DNA of 64,000 nt, from assembly GCA_037367405.1 (NCBI GenBank), contig JAZKJV010000606.1, positions 124,001 to 188,000 on the forward strand, written 5' to 3'. Below the pieces are notes generated by a model. The model did not search any database and was not told the DNA's origin. It saw nothing but the letters and a program-made list of their open reading frames with translations. Each line of letters opens with the position of its first letter. Within the stretch, counting starts at the first letter, position 1. The translations under genes and the position numbers were made by a program. Positions 21,735-34,000 of this stretch are shown here, in pieces. Source of the DNA: Ottelia alismoides (lineage: Eukaryota > Streptophyta > Magnoliopsida > Alismatales > Hydrocharitaceae).

Positions 21735-22490
21735 TGTACTCCTCTGAAAGATGATCCAAGGAAATATGAGCATCTAGAGGATAAGTGGCACAAGTACGAC
21801 ACGGCTTCCGCAAAGCAATAGGCACATCGAGATCATTCGTCACTTTGTTCTCTAAAGAAGGTATCAACTCCTCTTGGACAGTGTCATGTGGTACAAGCAT
21901 GTCACCAGTGCCATCAGTAGAAACAATATGTTCAATACATACCTGAGGTGTGTTTGATGACGGGGAAGGCACGTGAATAGATGGCTGAGTAGAGGGCCTG
22001 CGAATATAAAAATGTGGTAGAAACTATATCAGTGTAGACGGTGGTGGTGGTGGAGAGGGATGTGACTGTGGCTCAACCTAAGCAGGTGATGGTGGAAGCA
22101 AAGGCAGTGGTGGAACAAAAATATCTTCGCCAGAGTCAGAGGTAGACAACCTGTCGCCTGTAGGATAAAATTACATGTCAGACTCAAAAAACGTGACTTC
22201 AACACTCCTCTGAAAGATGATCCAAGGAAACATGAGCATTTAGACGATAAGTGGCACAAATATGACGCAGCTTCCGCAAAGTAATATGCACATCAAGATC
22301 ATCGGTCTCTTTGTTCTCTAAAGAAGGTATCAGCTCCTCCTGTACTCCTCTGAAAGATGATCCAAGGAAATATGAGCAAATAGAGGATAATTAGCACAAG
22401 TACGACGCGACTTCCGCAAAGTAATAGGCACATCAAGATCATCGGTCTCTTTGCTCTCTAAAGAAGGTATCAGCTCCTCCTAGACAGTGT
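21735..22490 (-). repeat. Triplicated integrase-RT linker segment inside copia B
   Basis: A segment starting CTCCTCTGAAAGATGATCC occurs at about 21737, 22204 and 22344. The first unit is about 470 bp and the second about 140 bp. The third continues past 22490 and, after the MITE and MULE, again through the sequence seen at 22010-22205. This is a tandem duplication in the proline-rich linker between integrase and RT. Confidence 0.8.
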
Positions 22491-22512
22491 CATATGGTAC
22501 AAGCATGTCACC

Positions 22513-22762
22513 ATGGAAGGTCGTATCGATATCGATATCGTTTCGATATCGTATCGACGCGATATTTCGACGATATATCGACGATATATCGTCGAAATAT
22601 CGCCCATATCGACGAGCCTTTGTGAAGAAAATGCCTGGAAGAGCGTCAAAAAAAAAGAAAAGAAAATGCCTGGAAATCGGGATATATCACCATATCGGTG
22701 CCCATATCGGTCCCATGTCGATATTGATATATCGACGATATATCGCCAATATCTCCTTCCAT
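22513..22762. mobile_element. TATCG-rich MITE, 250 bp
   Basis: Flanked by the exact 10-bp duplication GCATGTCACC (22503-22512 and 22763-22772) and ending in short inverted repeats ATGGAAGG/CCTTCCAT. The body is full of CGATATCG and CGATATATCG motifs arranged palindromically, so it could fold into long hairpins. The 10-bp duplication suggests a Mutator-like origin, but the termini are too short to be sure. No coding role is likely. Confidence 0.75.
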
Positions 22763-22880
22763 GCATGTCACCAGTGCCATCATGAGAAACAATGTGTTCA
22801 GTACACATACCTGAGGCGTGCTCGATGACAAGGAATGCACATGAGCAGATGGCTAAGTAGAGGGCCTGCGAATATAAAAA

Positions 22881-24339
22881 GGGTTTTTATCACTTGTGCC
22901 CCTCCGAGATATCGCAATATCAGTTATGCCCCTATCTTTTTGGTGATATCAGTTGTGCCCCTAACTTCTTGCTATTTTATCACTTGTGCCCCTCGGGTTA
23001 GTGACTGTCCATCTACAGTGCAAACGGACGTTAACTTTGAGGACATAGGCGAAATTAATTAAAAAAGAGAGTTACATGGTCATTTTATACCCTCTTCCTC
23101 CTCTTCTTCTTCCTCCCCTTCCCCCATCCTCTTCTTCCTCCTCCAACCTCCTCCTCCTCATCCCTCTCCGCCCGAAACTCCTCCCCAGCCCGCACCTCCT
23201 TCCAGCTCCGCCCTGAGCTCCCCGCACCTCCTCCCAGCCCATCGCCCCCGCCCCAGCCCCACGCCGCCCAGCTCCGCCCTGAGCTCCCCGCACCTCCTCC
23301 TAGCCCGCCACCCCCGCGCTGCCCAGCACCTTCTCCCCTGGACCACCCCCTCCCCTCCCCCGCACCGCGCCGCCCCCGCGTCGCCCAGCCCCGCACCGCA
23401 CCACCCCTGCCCCTGCCCCGCGCTGCCCAGCCCTTGCTCCCCTGGGCCGCCCCCTCCCCTCCCCTGCGCTGCCCTTCACCGCACCTCCACGGTCCATGTA
23501 TGGGTCTGTCGGTAGTGCAGCGTCTGGCTCGCGGAAACAGTCGCGTGCCTGCTGTTGAAGAATACGATTGCTGTTTATATTGCGTACATTGATGAGCTGC
23601 ACCGTAAAAAGGATGTTTGAAAAAAACAATAATGTGATGATGATGATCTTGTCAAAGCACATGTTGACGGTATCTACTTCTTCCCCTATAAGACCAAGAA
23701 CGCCAGTTATTGTCATTGGGCTTACGCCAGTTATTGTCATTGGCCTTTCGCCGGATTCTCGCATGTCTTAAATTTTGCGTAAATTGCTTCGGCTCACGCG
23801 AGTTTCTGTAAATTTCTAGTTCACTCAATATCTTTTCTGTAAATTTTGCCGACCTCCCCCACTCATGCCGCCCCTCCGCCCCGAACTCCGCCCTCCTCCG
23901 CCTGTGGCTGAAACTGGAGTTGAGATTTTTTTGTTAATTTTTGATAAATTTTTGACTAATTGATTCATAAAAAGTCATCCAAAAATTCAATAAAATTCAT
24001 CATTTGATCCGTAACGAGTGATATGTCCGTAAAAATGTAAAAATTTTAGAGATTCGATGGATGCATGAGGGTGTTAGTAAGAGAGAGAAATTATGAAGAG
24101 AAGGAAGAAGAGCAAATGGAGGAGGAAGAAGATGAAGAAGATGTATGGACCATAATACCCTTCTTAACCACACCATGGTTTGAATAAACCATGGTTATTT
24201 TAATTTTTTGACGGTCAATCTGACAGAAGGGCACAACTGATGACGGAGCAAGAAGTGAGGGGCACAACTGATATTACCAAAAAGATAGGGGCATAACTGA
24301 TATTGCGATATCTCGGAGGGGCACAAGTGATAAAATCCC
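22881..24339. mobile_element. Non-autonomous Mutator-like element (MULE), 1.46 kb
   Basis: Flanked by the exact 9-bp duplication ATATAAAAA (22872-22880 and 24340-24348), the usual MULE target size. Terminal inverted repeats of about 90 bp begin GGGTTTTTATCACTTGTG on the left and GGGATTTTATCACTTGTG on the right strand. Each terminus repeats a 15-bp motif ATCA[C/G]TT[G/A]TGCCCCT. The interior has an extremely GC-rich block at 23095-23490 with internal direct repeats and no transposase. Minus-strand ORFs there are glycine/arginine rich and unrecognised. Confidence 0.88.
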
Positions 24340-24348
24340 ATATAAAAA

Positions 24349-25500
24349 ATATGGTAGAAACTATGCCAGGGTAGACGGTGGTGGTGATGGAGAAGGATGT
24401 GACTGTGGCTCAACCTGAGCAAATGATGGTGGAAGCAAATGCGGTGGTGGAACAAAAACATCTTTGCCAGAGTCAAAGGTAGACGAACTGCCGCCTGTAG
24501 GAGAAAAATACATGACAGACTCAAAAAATGTGATATCATCACTCACATAATACTTTATCCGGACATGATCAAAACATCTATACCCTTTTTGGGTTCGAGA
24601 ATAGCCAACAAACACACATTTGACAGCTCTTGAAGAGAGCTTGTCACGATCAGGAGTAAAATTGTGAACAAAGGCCACAGATCCAAAGACCCTAGGAGTA
24701 AGAGAGAATAGGTCCCTCTCGGGAAACACAATCGAGAAAGGGACCTTTTCTCCAAGAATCGTGGAAGGCATGCGGTTCACTCAGTAGCAAGCCATGAGGA
24801 CCGCATCACCCTAGAACGAATGATGAGTCCGACTATGAATCAAAAGAGTCCTCGTGACATCAAGAAGATGACGGTGTTTGCATTCAGCAATACCGTTCTG
24901 TCGCGATGTGTACGCACATGAAGTCTGATGAACAATACCAAGAGACCTGAGAAAATCAGATAGCTATAAAGTGGAGAACTCCAAGACATTGTCAGAACAT
25001 ATAAACTTCACATGAATAGGAAAAATATTCTTTATTTCAATAAGAATTGATTTAATGACATGACCAGCTTCAGACTTATTCTTTAACAAGAAAACCCAAG
25101 AAAGTCTAGAGAAATCGATGCCCCCTTGATGATCGGGAACACGACTAGGACCCCAAATATCAAAATTAAACAACTCAAATGACTGACTACTGTGGCGACT
25201 CTGGCTACTTGGAAAGGAGGAACGATGGTGCTTACCAAGATGGCATGCCTCACATTCTAAGGTGGTACGAGTAGAGATCTGAGGGGGGACACGGCACAGC
25301 TTTTGCAGAGGAAGGTGTCCAAAGCGAAGGTGTCAGATAAATGGAGAGACTGATCCAGTAGGAATAGTCGCAGTACCAGCAAAAGAAGGCTGGACCAATC
25401 TGTAAAGCCCCCTCTGCTCACGACCACATCCAATAACCCTGCCGTGAGTATGTCCTGAAACACAAGAGAAGATGGGCTAACTATGACACGGCAATATAAA
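24349..25500 (-). pseudogene. Copia B integrase and GAG-pre-integrase domain
   Basis: The integrase C-terminal part (24361-24780) reads SVAFVHNFTPDRDKLSSRAV and CVFVGYSRTQKGYRCFD. The core (24964-25173) has FDIWGPSRVPDHQGG, FSRLSWVFLLKNKSEAGHVI and CSDNVLEFS. The GAG-pre-integrase zinc region lies near 25200-25463. Frames shift between pieces. This enzyme would insert element cDNA into the genome. Confidence 0.88.
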
Positions 25501-26183
25501 TCTTTTGTGATAGACTAATGGACAAAAGATTCATTTGAAATGCTGGTGCGTGTAAGACATTCTGTAGGTGCATCAAGGGGGCTAGGACAATCTCCCCTTG
25601 ACTAAATATGGGTAAATGAACCCCATTTGCAATCACCACTGATCTACTAGAAGGAATAGATCTGTAAGAGCTAAACTGTGCTCCATCTCCTCACATATGA
25701 TGAGATGCTCCAGAGTCCATGATCCAGTCAGTCAAATCTGAGCTGCTACAACTGGTAAGTGCATAATCTATACCTGAAGAACTCGTGGAGGCTCTGGAAG
25801 TGGCTGCAACGTTTGAAAATCCTGCATCATGTGTAGTCGGTGTGGTCATTATCTCTTTCAACCGAGAAACAATATCATCGAGCCTAACATCATGAGAGGG
25901 AGCCGGAGTAGTCTCGGTCTTCTCAGCTACACGGGCAACACATGATACCCATGCTTTTGATAGCATGTCTCTCAGAATGACTTGGATAGTTGTTGTATGT
26001 GCAAGGGCCACGCTGACGTCCTCCTCAACCACGGGGTCCTCGCCCACGAAACTGTGAAGCACCCCCCTACCGCGAGAAGCAACCATCACAGAGGGGGTTT
26101 GGGCCATGATTGGGGATGAACCAACGATTCTGCTCAGCTTCTTATATTCGTCCTTCCATCGGTGGTATTGTTTCTCCAGTAAG
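25501..26183 (-). pseudogene. Copia B protease and C-terminal gag
   Basis: The ORF at 25691-26107 ends in the protease motif WIMDSGASHHM and starts in the gag tail MVASRGRG. The zinc knuckle present in copia D at this point is degraded here. LINE c interrupts the gag at 26184-26196. Confidence 0.82.
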
Positions 26184-26196
26184 TAGTTGAGTACAT
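26184..26196. repeat. Left target-site duplication of LINE c
   Basis: TAGTTGAGTACAT, repeated exactly at 33415-33427. Confidence 0.92.
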
Positions 26197-26283
26197 GATC
26201 GACCGGGGGGAGGGGGGATGGCGGTAGGGACTAGGGGGCGGAGGAGTTTCGGAGCTTTGTCAACTCTTTTGGGCTGACGATAA

Positions 26284-26615
26284 TTGACGCTGCAAGATGC
26301 ACCTACACTTGGCGCAATGCGAGGTCGCGTTCAAGATTGGACCGCTTCGTTATCTCGTCGGAGTGCTTGGAATTGTTCCCTATATCCAGAGCGTGGGCCC
26401 TGCCGCGTGCTCACTCAGATCACACGTCGATCATTTGGACATATGACGAGGTGTCGAGGCCTGGATACTTCTTCAGGTTTGAACGAGCATGGATTTTGGA
26501 GGAAGGATTTAGGGATGAGGTGAAGGCACGGTGGAGGGGTTGGAACCCTCAGGGTTCGACAGTTGTGCGACTAGCAGGCAAGATGACGTCATTGAAGAAG
26601 TTCCTTGTGGAGTTT
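26284..26615 (+). pseudogene. LINE c endonuclease C-terminus
   Basis: Translation gives CTYTWRNARSRSRLDRFVIS, then PRAHSDHTSIIW and FRFERAWILEEGF. This is the end of the L1 endonuclease domain with its conserved SRLDRF and SDH motifs. The solo gypsy LTR interrupts it at 26616. Confidence 0.88.
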
Positions 26616-29600
26616 TGTGAACCCCTCAGGATCCGGGTACCCGTTTACGACACAATTCGCAATATTCCATTTATGACATCGCATTGAAAGCATAATTTTA
26701 TGGGGAAATTTTTCGCAATGAATATATTTGCAAGTGACATTCGACATTCATATTCATAACCACAAGTTAATAGAGAGCAATGGCACCAGAAATTCTTTTC
26801 ATTAATTTCCATATAATTTTTTTTACAACATGTACAACGTCTGACAGTACATATAACATCCCAAAAATTTGACTGAAGAGAAGAAGCAATTTACAATATC
26901 AATTAAACTAAAATTTTTTAACAAAACTACATACCGTCTGGTACAGACCTTGTCTCTTGGAACCCTGTATAGCTACTGAACAACAGACTCCTTTCCTGTC
27001 ATGCGTGCAAGGAAGAAAAGGAGTCACAATTGTGAATATAAACCCGTAGTTTAAAAATAAATAACAATTATTTATAATGTGCAAAAGAGAGCAAGTAGAA
27101 AGGTTAAATAACTACAATTTACATCTACTTGCGTAAGTAAAAGGGTTTTCAACTGTTTGGTATTAAGTTCATTTGTTCTCCCCTTTTTCCCATTTTCCCA
27201 TATATATATATATTTAAAGTTTAGACAATAGACCCCAAACATATAATGATTTTCTGCGTCTTAAAGATCATGATTCTGGGTCTTGAAGATCATGTTGTGG
27301 AACTTGATGGCACATGTAAACGCTAATTTCTTGTCATTGAGATTATGTCATGGTTTTCGATAATTGGACAGATATGATGATGATGATGGATTTGATCCTT
27401 AATTCTACATACTCCTTTAAATTAGTGGATAGTCTGTGGTCTTGGTCTGTGTGTAACCTCACACTATGACTCTAAGGTATTTAAAAGTACCTTAGGGTTG
27501 GGGGGCCTCCGTAGGCATGCGGTGTTGTATAATGCATCCTAACTAAGTTCCCAACACGTCCACTAACTAATAGGGATTTTTAAATTAGATTATAGTCACC
27601 TCCAATCAACTCAATTTTAATTGTAATTTCCTCCAAACCTTCACTCTAACTCTCTCAGATGCAACTCTTGATGATTTAGATGTAGATATAGATGATCTGG
27701 ATGTAGAATCGCCAAGTCTGTTGGCGAAAGAAAACTCTAGCGGTGAAGAAGCCTACAAATGGCTCTTCCGTCTCGCCCTCTAGTTGGAAGGACGGTCCAA
27801 TAGAGGGATAGGTCTACTCCCCAACTACGCCACTGAGACGGGTGAGAGGGACTTCCCGGAAAAGTCACTCTAAAAAAAACAGCCCGACCGGTAACGGGCA
27901 ACTGAGCTCGTACGTAAAACTGAAAACCAAGGATCCCCCGCCTGGGTATCCTAAAACAGGGTCAGCGGAATGGTCTAAAGTCGGGATCCCAACGAGGCGT
28001 AAAAACACTGCGAGCTCGCGTAAAAACCGAAATGGGACTGGGATCCTAGACCCGCGCACTTGGCGGCCGCTGCCCAAACTGGGCTTCCTTTCTTCCGCCC
28101 AGGTGAGGGTCACCGCCCCCTCGCACGGTCAAGTGTAAAGTTTATCATGACCGGCACAATATACAATCATCACTGATTCTTACTAACCACATAAGTCCAT
28201 TGATTATACATTCTTACTCCCATATCTTATGTGATTATCTTACAATCTGATTGATCAGTCCACACCATCGAATTGTGATAAGTGATATTGATATCGTAGT
28301 CATACTAACGATCATTGATGAAGATTATTAGTATTATAAAACACTTAGAATTCATCCAAATTTTCATTTTAACTTTTTAAAATACAGGACTAAGGATTGA
28401 TATGGATTTAGGATTAATTTACATGAAAATCTCTAATTTAAGTTGTTTTAAAAATATATGGCATGAATATGCCTGAAAATTTATAATACAAATTAGCGTG
28501 TTGGAATTATTTTTTTATTAGAGAAGGCTGACATTGACCAATTTCCTAGAATAACCAAGGACATGTGTTAGATGTGGTTACAACCATCAACTTTGAACCA
28601 CGAAGCCGTTTGCAAGAAGGCTATGAACTTAAAGTGCAGGTATTAGTTTTAAAACTAAGCACATTGATTATATATACAGAAATAATGAATTGAATAAATT
28701 CTTAACAGAGAAAGTGGGTTCATATCTTATAGTTATTATATGGAAAAATGGTAGTATATAATGCATATAATAAAGTGAAAGTCATTTTATTATTTATGTG
28801 TGGTTGGGATTTCAGTACTGTAATTAAAAACAACAGAAATTATATAACCAACATGCTAATAATTAATATACCCGACAATATACTAGTCAAAATCATGATA
28901 GCTTCAAAGAGGAAGACAGAACAACAAAAGCAACACTATTATTAATAGATACCTCAAATCATAAGTGATAGTGCAATCCAGGTCTGAAACTAATTTGGAA
29001 AATTTCTTTATTCTGGATATTGTATAATTAAGAAACTACTTTAAATGATACATATTTTTCTAGATCCAGTAAAAATGCTCCAACACCTTTAAAAGCTGGC
29101 AAGCACATTTCATATATGAATAAACCAAATCCTTTGAAATATCCGTTGGATTCTTCTAATTATTTAATGCTTTAATATGGGATACTGGACTCCATTGTTG
29201 ATTTATATTCTAAGTAGGTTGTTTCCTTTCTTCTTCATCCAGTTTATTCTCTAGAAAAACTATATGCATTCCTTTCTCAGTTAGGAGATAAGAAGTAATA
29301 ATTGCTAACCTCTCCCTCTATTTCCTAATGGGTTCGTATGTAGATGATATGAGTCTTTTAAAGTGTACAAACACAATTTTTTTTTACCCATTTTGCATGA
29401 AGCATTATGATATTCCCAAAGTTTAGTCCAATCACAAATTAATTGGTTACAGATATTCAAGAATTTATTTCAGATTTGTTACAGGTATCAGCCTAATTCA
29501 ATTCAACAATTATAACCCCCAATTCTCTAAGATATCCTCAAGAAGAAAATCATGTCAATAGAATTTATGGATGGCAACAAAGAGAACATGGTATGGAATT

Positions 29601-30679
29601 TTACACAAGATGTAGTATAGAATCTGGATAAGATACATGCATGGCAGCAAAGAGATGGGCTAGGGATTGTACCTAAATTTTCTTCAAATGAAGAAGGTCT
29701 GAAACTTGTATTAGATGTGCATTCCTTTGTATGCAACATCAATTGGATGCTTGGGGGTTGCTGTAGCAGCAACTATAGCTGCAGGACATCAACAGATTTT
29801 GGTCTTTTCTTGGAGTACATCAGCTTAAAGGGGGGAGATTGGAGCTTCTTCAACAATAGCAGCTGCAAGGGAAAGGCTTGAAGTTTCTCCAAGAGCAGCA
29901 GCTGCAAGGAGAAGGGCTGGAGCTTCTCCAACAATTGCTCCAGAGCTTGCTGGGCAGCAACACAATCAGAGGGCAAGAGCCTTCTCGATGGAGTTTAAAG
30001 AAAGAAAATGGGAGGAACTTTTGAGGGAAGAAGAGGGCTCTTGGGCTGTATATATAGAAGAGAAAGGGAAATTAAAATTGACATGTGGAAGTAATATATA
30101 TGACAAGTGGACAGAAATTTTAAGGGGCAAGTGGAGGCTGCTGGATATTTCCAGCAGTCTGCTACTGTCTTTAAAAATATATTTTTTTAACCAAAATCCC
30201 TCCTTATTCGACATGCTTCAAGCTGACCGTATTCGCGCCTCGGTCGTCAGATTTTGATGCGCAATATGTTGATTTGATCGTCTCTGCATGACGATCAAAA
30301 TGAGTACAATATTGATATACTTTTGATCGGGTTTGGATGCCCGAAATTTTCGAGATACGGTTTTAGTTTAAGGTTAAATTTTGTGATTTAAAAATATCAA
30401 ACGATATCCGATTGACGAACGGTCGATTTCGTTGGTCTTATTTTGTCGAATCGGATTTTTAGGCGGTCTCGGTTCGTTTTGCGGTTTCCGAATTTGCGTC
30501 GCGGCTTTTCGCGGCACGCATTACAAAGCGACCGATTTTTTGGTCGATTTTACCCGAACGACTTTTGATTCATGATCAATTGGTCGTTTTAGGTTGTTTA
30601 GTATTGACCGACAACGTTTTTGGGTTCATTAGACCCAAAATCGGACGAGTTCGATTTTGTGCGGATCCTGGATGTTACA
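26616..30679 (-). repeat. Solo gypsy LTR, 4.06 kb, subfamily of gypsy L
   Basis: Runs TGTGAACC...ATGTTACA as written, i.e. TGTAACATCC...TTCACA on the minus strand. It is flanked by an exact 5-bp duplication AGTTT (26611-26615 and 30680-30684). No interior sequence is present, so it is a solo LTR left by recombination between two LTRs. It carries the GC-rich block at about 27700-28150 and matches the LTR of gypsy L along its length, but is ~1.2 kb longer. ORFs inside (e.g. 27842-28138) are treated as non-coding. Confidence 0.92.
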
Positions 30680-33356
30680 AGTTTGGCAGGTTTGTAAAGT
30701 TTAGGCGGAAAGTGAGGAGAAAAGTTGTACAAGACGTGGTGGTCAGACTAGATGGGGTGGATGATCAAAGGGGGTTGACCGAGGAGGAACCGGCTGAGAG
30801 GGCCCGTCTTTTGGAGGAACCGCGGCCGGGGCCCGGAGGACAGAAAGGAGCTGGAGTGGTGACAGAAGTCCAGGCAGAAATGGTTGAGAGAAGGGGATGC
30901 TAACACAATTTTTTTTCATGCAGTGGCGTCAGGAAGGAGGAATTTCATTCATGAGATCGTTGTGAATGGCGAGAGGGTTATGGGGGACACTCAGGTGGGT
31001 CAGGAGATCAAAGGTCACTTTGTGCGGGTGACTCGAAGGTGAAGGTGGCCGGGGTGGGGTTGGTAGGGGAGAGGAGTAGAGATGTTGTTGGCTGCCCAGG
31101 GTGACATCCTTGTGAAGCCTTTTGGGGATGTGGAGATGAAGAATGCTATGTGGGGTTTAAATGGTGTTGGGGCTCCCGACCCGGATGGCTTTCCAGTGTT
31201 TTTCTACCAAGAGTTCTGGGATCTACACAAAGATGATGTTTTGGAGGTAGTGAATGAATTTAGAGATGACAACAGGGGATTTGAGAAAGTCAATAGAGCT
31301 CTTCTTTTTCTTCTGCCCAAGAAAAAGACCGACGACAACAGAGGACTATAGGCCGATTGCCCTTTCCGACACAATCTATCTCTTTGTGGCTAAGATATTG
31401 GCGAATAGGTTGAAGTTGGTGTTGGACTCTGTCATCCTTCAGGGTCAGTCTGCTTTTATCCTTGTTAGGCAGATGACAGATGGTCTGAGATTTGCCTCAA
31501 GTGGAAGCGTTCGGATAAGAAAGGGACAGTTTGGAAGATTGATTTTGCATAGGCCTATGATTGTGTTGATTGGAATTTCCTTTGGACATCTCTGTGACAT
31601 AGGGGTTTCCACGAACAATGGATTGCTTGGATGAAGAGGTGTGTCACGACGGCTTCTTACTCGATCCTAGTGAATGGCAGGCCAGAGGGTGGTTCGTTTC
31701 AGCCACAACGGGGAGTGAGGCAGGGATGCCCGTTGGCTCCAATGCTTTTTGTCCTGGTTGCGGATGCATTAGCGGTCATGTTCAGACAGGCAGTGGAAGA
31801 TGTATGATGTGAGGGTTTTCTTCTAGGGAACACATTAGTCCCCTTCCTACAATACGCGGATGATACAATAATTTTCCTGGGTGGTTCAGAGGACATGCAC
31901 AGAAGAGCGTCGCAGTTGATGCAAGCCTTTTATTGTCTCTCGGGCCTTGCTATTAACAGGCAGAAGTCGGTGGTGATTACTATGGGTTTTTTGGAGCCCG
32001 AGCGTGGTTCCGTTGAGGTATTACTTGGTTGTCCGCTTGGTGAGCTACCGATTAACTACCTTGGTCTCCCTTTGGTAGCAAGTAAGCTCAAGAGGTATGA
32101 TTGGGACATGGTTGTTCGGAGTTTTGAGCAGCGCTTGGCAGGCTGGAAGGCGGTGGCTCTCTCTAAGGGGGGAATGTTAGTTCTGTTGAAGCACGTTCTG
32201 TCCGCTATATCCCTATTTTTCTATTCTACTAGGTTGATGCCAGTTGGTGTGAGGAAGAATATTGAAGCCATGATGAAGAGATTTTTCTGGTCAGACCGAA
32301 AGCAACAAAACATGATTGCATTTGGTAGGATGGGATGAGGCGACGAGAGTGTAAGAATGGTGGATTGGGTATTAGAGATGTTGATTGTATGAATAAGGCA
32401 CTTTCGACGAAATGAACAATCCGTATTTGGGGCAGCTCGGAGAGGTTGGTGGACAGACTCTTGTAGAAACTGTATGACGTGAAAGGTGCTTTGAAGGCGG
32501 AGAAGTTTCGTTTTGAGTCGCCATTATGGGCGGGTGTGCGGGTGACTATGCGGCAAATGGGGCAGAGACTGCGGCCCAAGATTGGTGGAGGTGAGTCATT
32601 TTGTTTCTGGGAGAATGATTGGACGGGAGAGGGGAGATAAGAGACCATTTTCGGAGAGTTTTTGCATTGGTTGCCGTGAAGGATTGCACGGTGAGGGAGG
32701 TGGGGAGTTCTGGGGCTAGGTTGCCGATTTTTGTGACGGGACTCTCGAGCCAACGTCTTGAGGAGTTCGACATAATGCAGTCTGAATTTTCACCGACGGG
32801 GTGCATATCTCATGGCAGAGATCACTTCGAATGGAGTGGGGATAGATTCTCGGTTAAAAAGATCTACAGAGAGTTCAGGTGGGGCACTATAGACATGGAT
32901 GGTGACTTTTGTCGGGACGAGAGAATCATCCGGGCGAGTAAAATTCCGAGCAGGATCAAAGTCTTCCTTTGGTGCCTGAGAAGAGGAAGGATCTGTGACA
33001 TGGATAGGAGGAGTAAGCTGCTGGGTATCTAGGATACCCAGTGTAATAGATGTAGAAATCAAACTGAGGATGCAGAATACTTGTTCTTCACTTGTCAGAG
33101 ATCGACACAGGTGTGGGGGGATATTTGTTTGCCTTGGCTGTCAACTACGGGCTCTGCAGAGTTTTGGGCTTTTGTGAGGGCCATGGGGAGAAACTCCATG
33201 GATAATGTTTCCTTGGCGTTCGTTGCCCTATGGGCCATTTGGGGAGGAAGGAATGATCTCATCTTTAAGGGGCAGAGATTTTATCCTGAAAATGTTTTAT
33301 CTCATTGTAACACACTTTTTCATTCTGGCAATCCAGGTAATGTACCCTCTTTTTAA
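30680..33356 (+). pseudogene. LINE c ORF2: reverse transcriptase and zf-RVT
   Basis: A pre-RT segment (WLREGDANTIFFHAV, ~30880) leads to RT: DPDGFPVFFYQEFWDLH (31175), PIALSDTIYLFVAKILANRL (31353) and GVRQGCPLAPMLFVLVADAL (31715). The catalytic YADDTIIFLGG (31853) is intact. INYLGLPLVASKLKRYDW and the zinc domain (CNRCRNQTEDAEYLFFTC, ~33038) follow, ending ALWAIWGGRNDLIF. Frameshifts and stops occur throughout. Confidence 0.9.
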
Positions 33357-33414
33357 TTTATAAATTTGATGGTGAATCCCATCTCGGGATATCATTCTTT
33401 TTCCGATAAAAAAA

Positions 33415-33427
33415 TAGTTGAGTACAT
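33415..33427. repeat. Right target-site duplication of LINE c
   Basis: TAGTTGAGTACAT, identical to 26184-26196. Copia B gag resumes immediately after it. Confidence 0.92.
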
Positions 33428-34000
33428 CATGCATCTTAGTCAGAATCAAGAGATGACAGAAAAACCCCTGTCATAGTGGCATTTCGGTATGCCTGATGCT
33501 GCTTTGTGTTGGTAGTAATCGACATAAAGCCATGAAGTTGTTCGAACATGCCTCGAAGATGCGAGAAGTGGGCATGTAGATGTCGACCATTCTGCTTGGT
33601 CGAGAATATGCCATTGGCAACTGGAGGATCTTGCTCTCATTCTTCTCTTAGCCAAATGTTGCAACGAGGATATCCCACATGACGTTGATCGTGACCTAAT
33701 TCACAATACCATTTGCAATCTCCATGGTGAGCGTCCTGGAGAGCCAAATACGAGCATATGGATTGTCTTGCTTCCATGAAGCATGTTCCCCACTCTTATC
33801 CGCTGGCTCTGACTTCGTCAAAATATGTTCTTTGTTGCTACACTACATGAGGGTGAGAAACTGCATGGACCATAACTCGTAGTTGGTCCCATCTATCTTT
33901 ACGATGGGAGCTGGGTCCTTTAAGACACCGGTAGAAGAAAGCACTTCACCCTTGTTTTCTGACATATTGAAAAAAGAGAGACCATGATAGAACTTGATTG
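33428..34000 (-). pseudogene. Copia B N-terminal gag
   Basis: This is the continuation of the gag cut at 26183. By position and sequence it corresponds to the copia D gag at 50100-50755, with segments matching QNGRHLHAHFSHLRGMFEQL and the start region near 33960. Multiple stops are present. Confidence 0.75.

Larger units (their letters stand above)
26197..33414 (+). mobile_element. L1 LINE (LINE c), 5' truncated, split by a solo LTR
   Basis: The 13-bp duplication TAGTTGAGTACAT and an A-run at 33408-33414 delimit it. Without the 4.06-kb LTR and its duplication the LINE is about 3.15 kb. It begins in the endonuclease domain and runs through RT and zf-RVT to the tail. Confidence 0.9.

Noticed and set aside
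22487..22828. ORFs with RYIDDISSKYRPY-type repeats
   Set aside because: These are translations of the palindromic TATCG motifs of the MITE.
23080..23500. Host CpG island or promoter
   Set aside because: It lies within a MULE bounded by a 9-bp duplication and is not next to a recognised gene.
22881..24348. CRISPR-like array from repeated TTATGCCCC motifs
   Set aside because: The repeats are the termini of a plant MULE, in inverted pairs with a target duplication; there are no spacers of uniform length and no cas genes.
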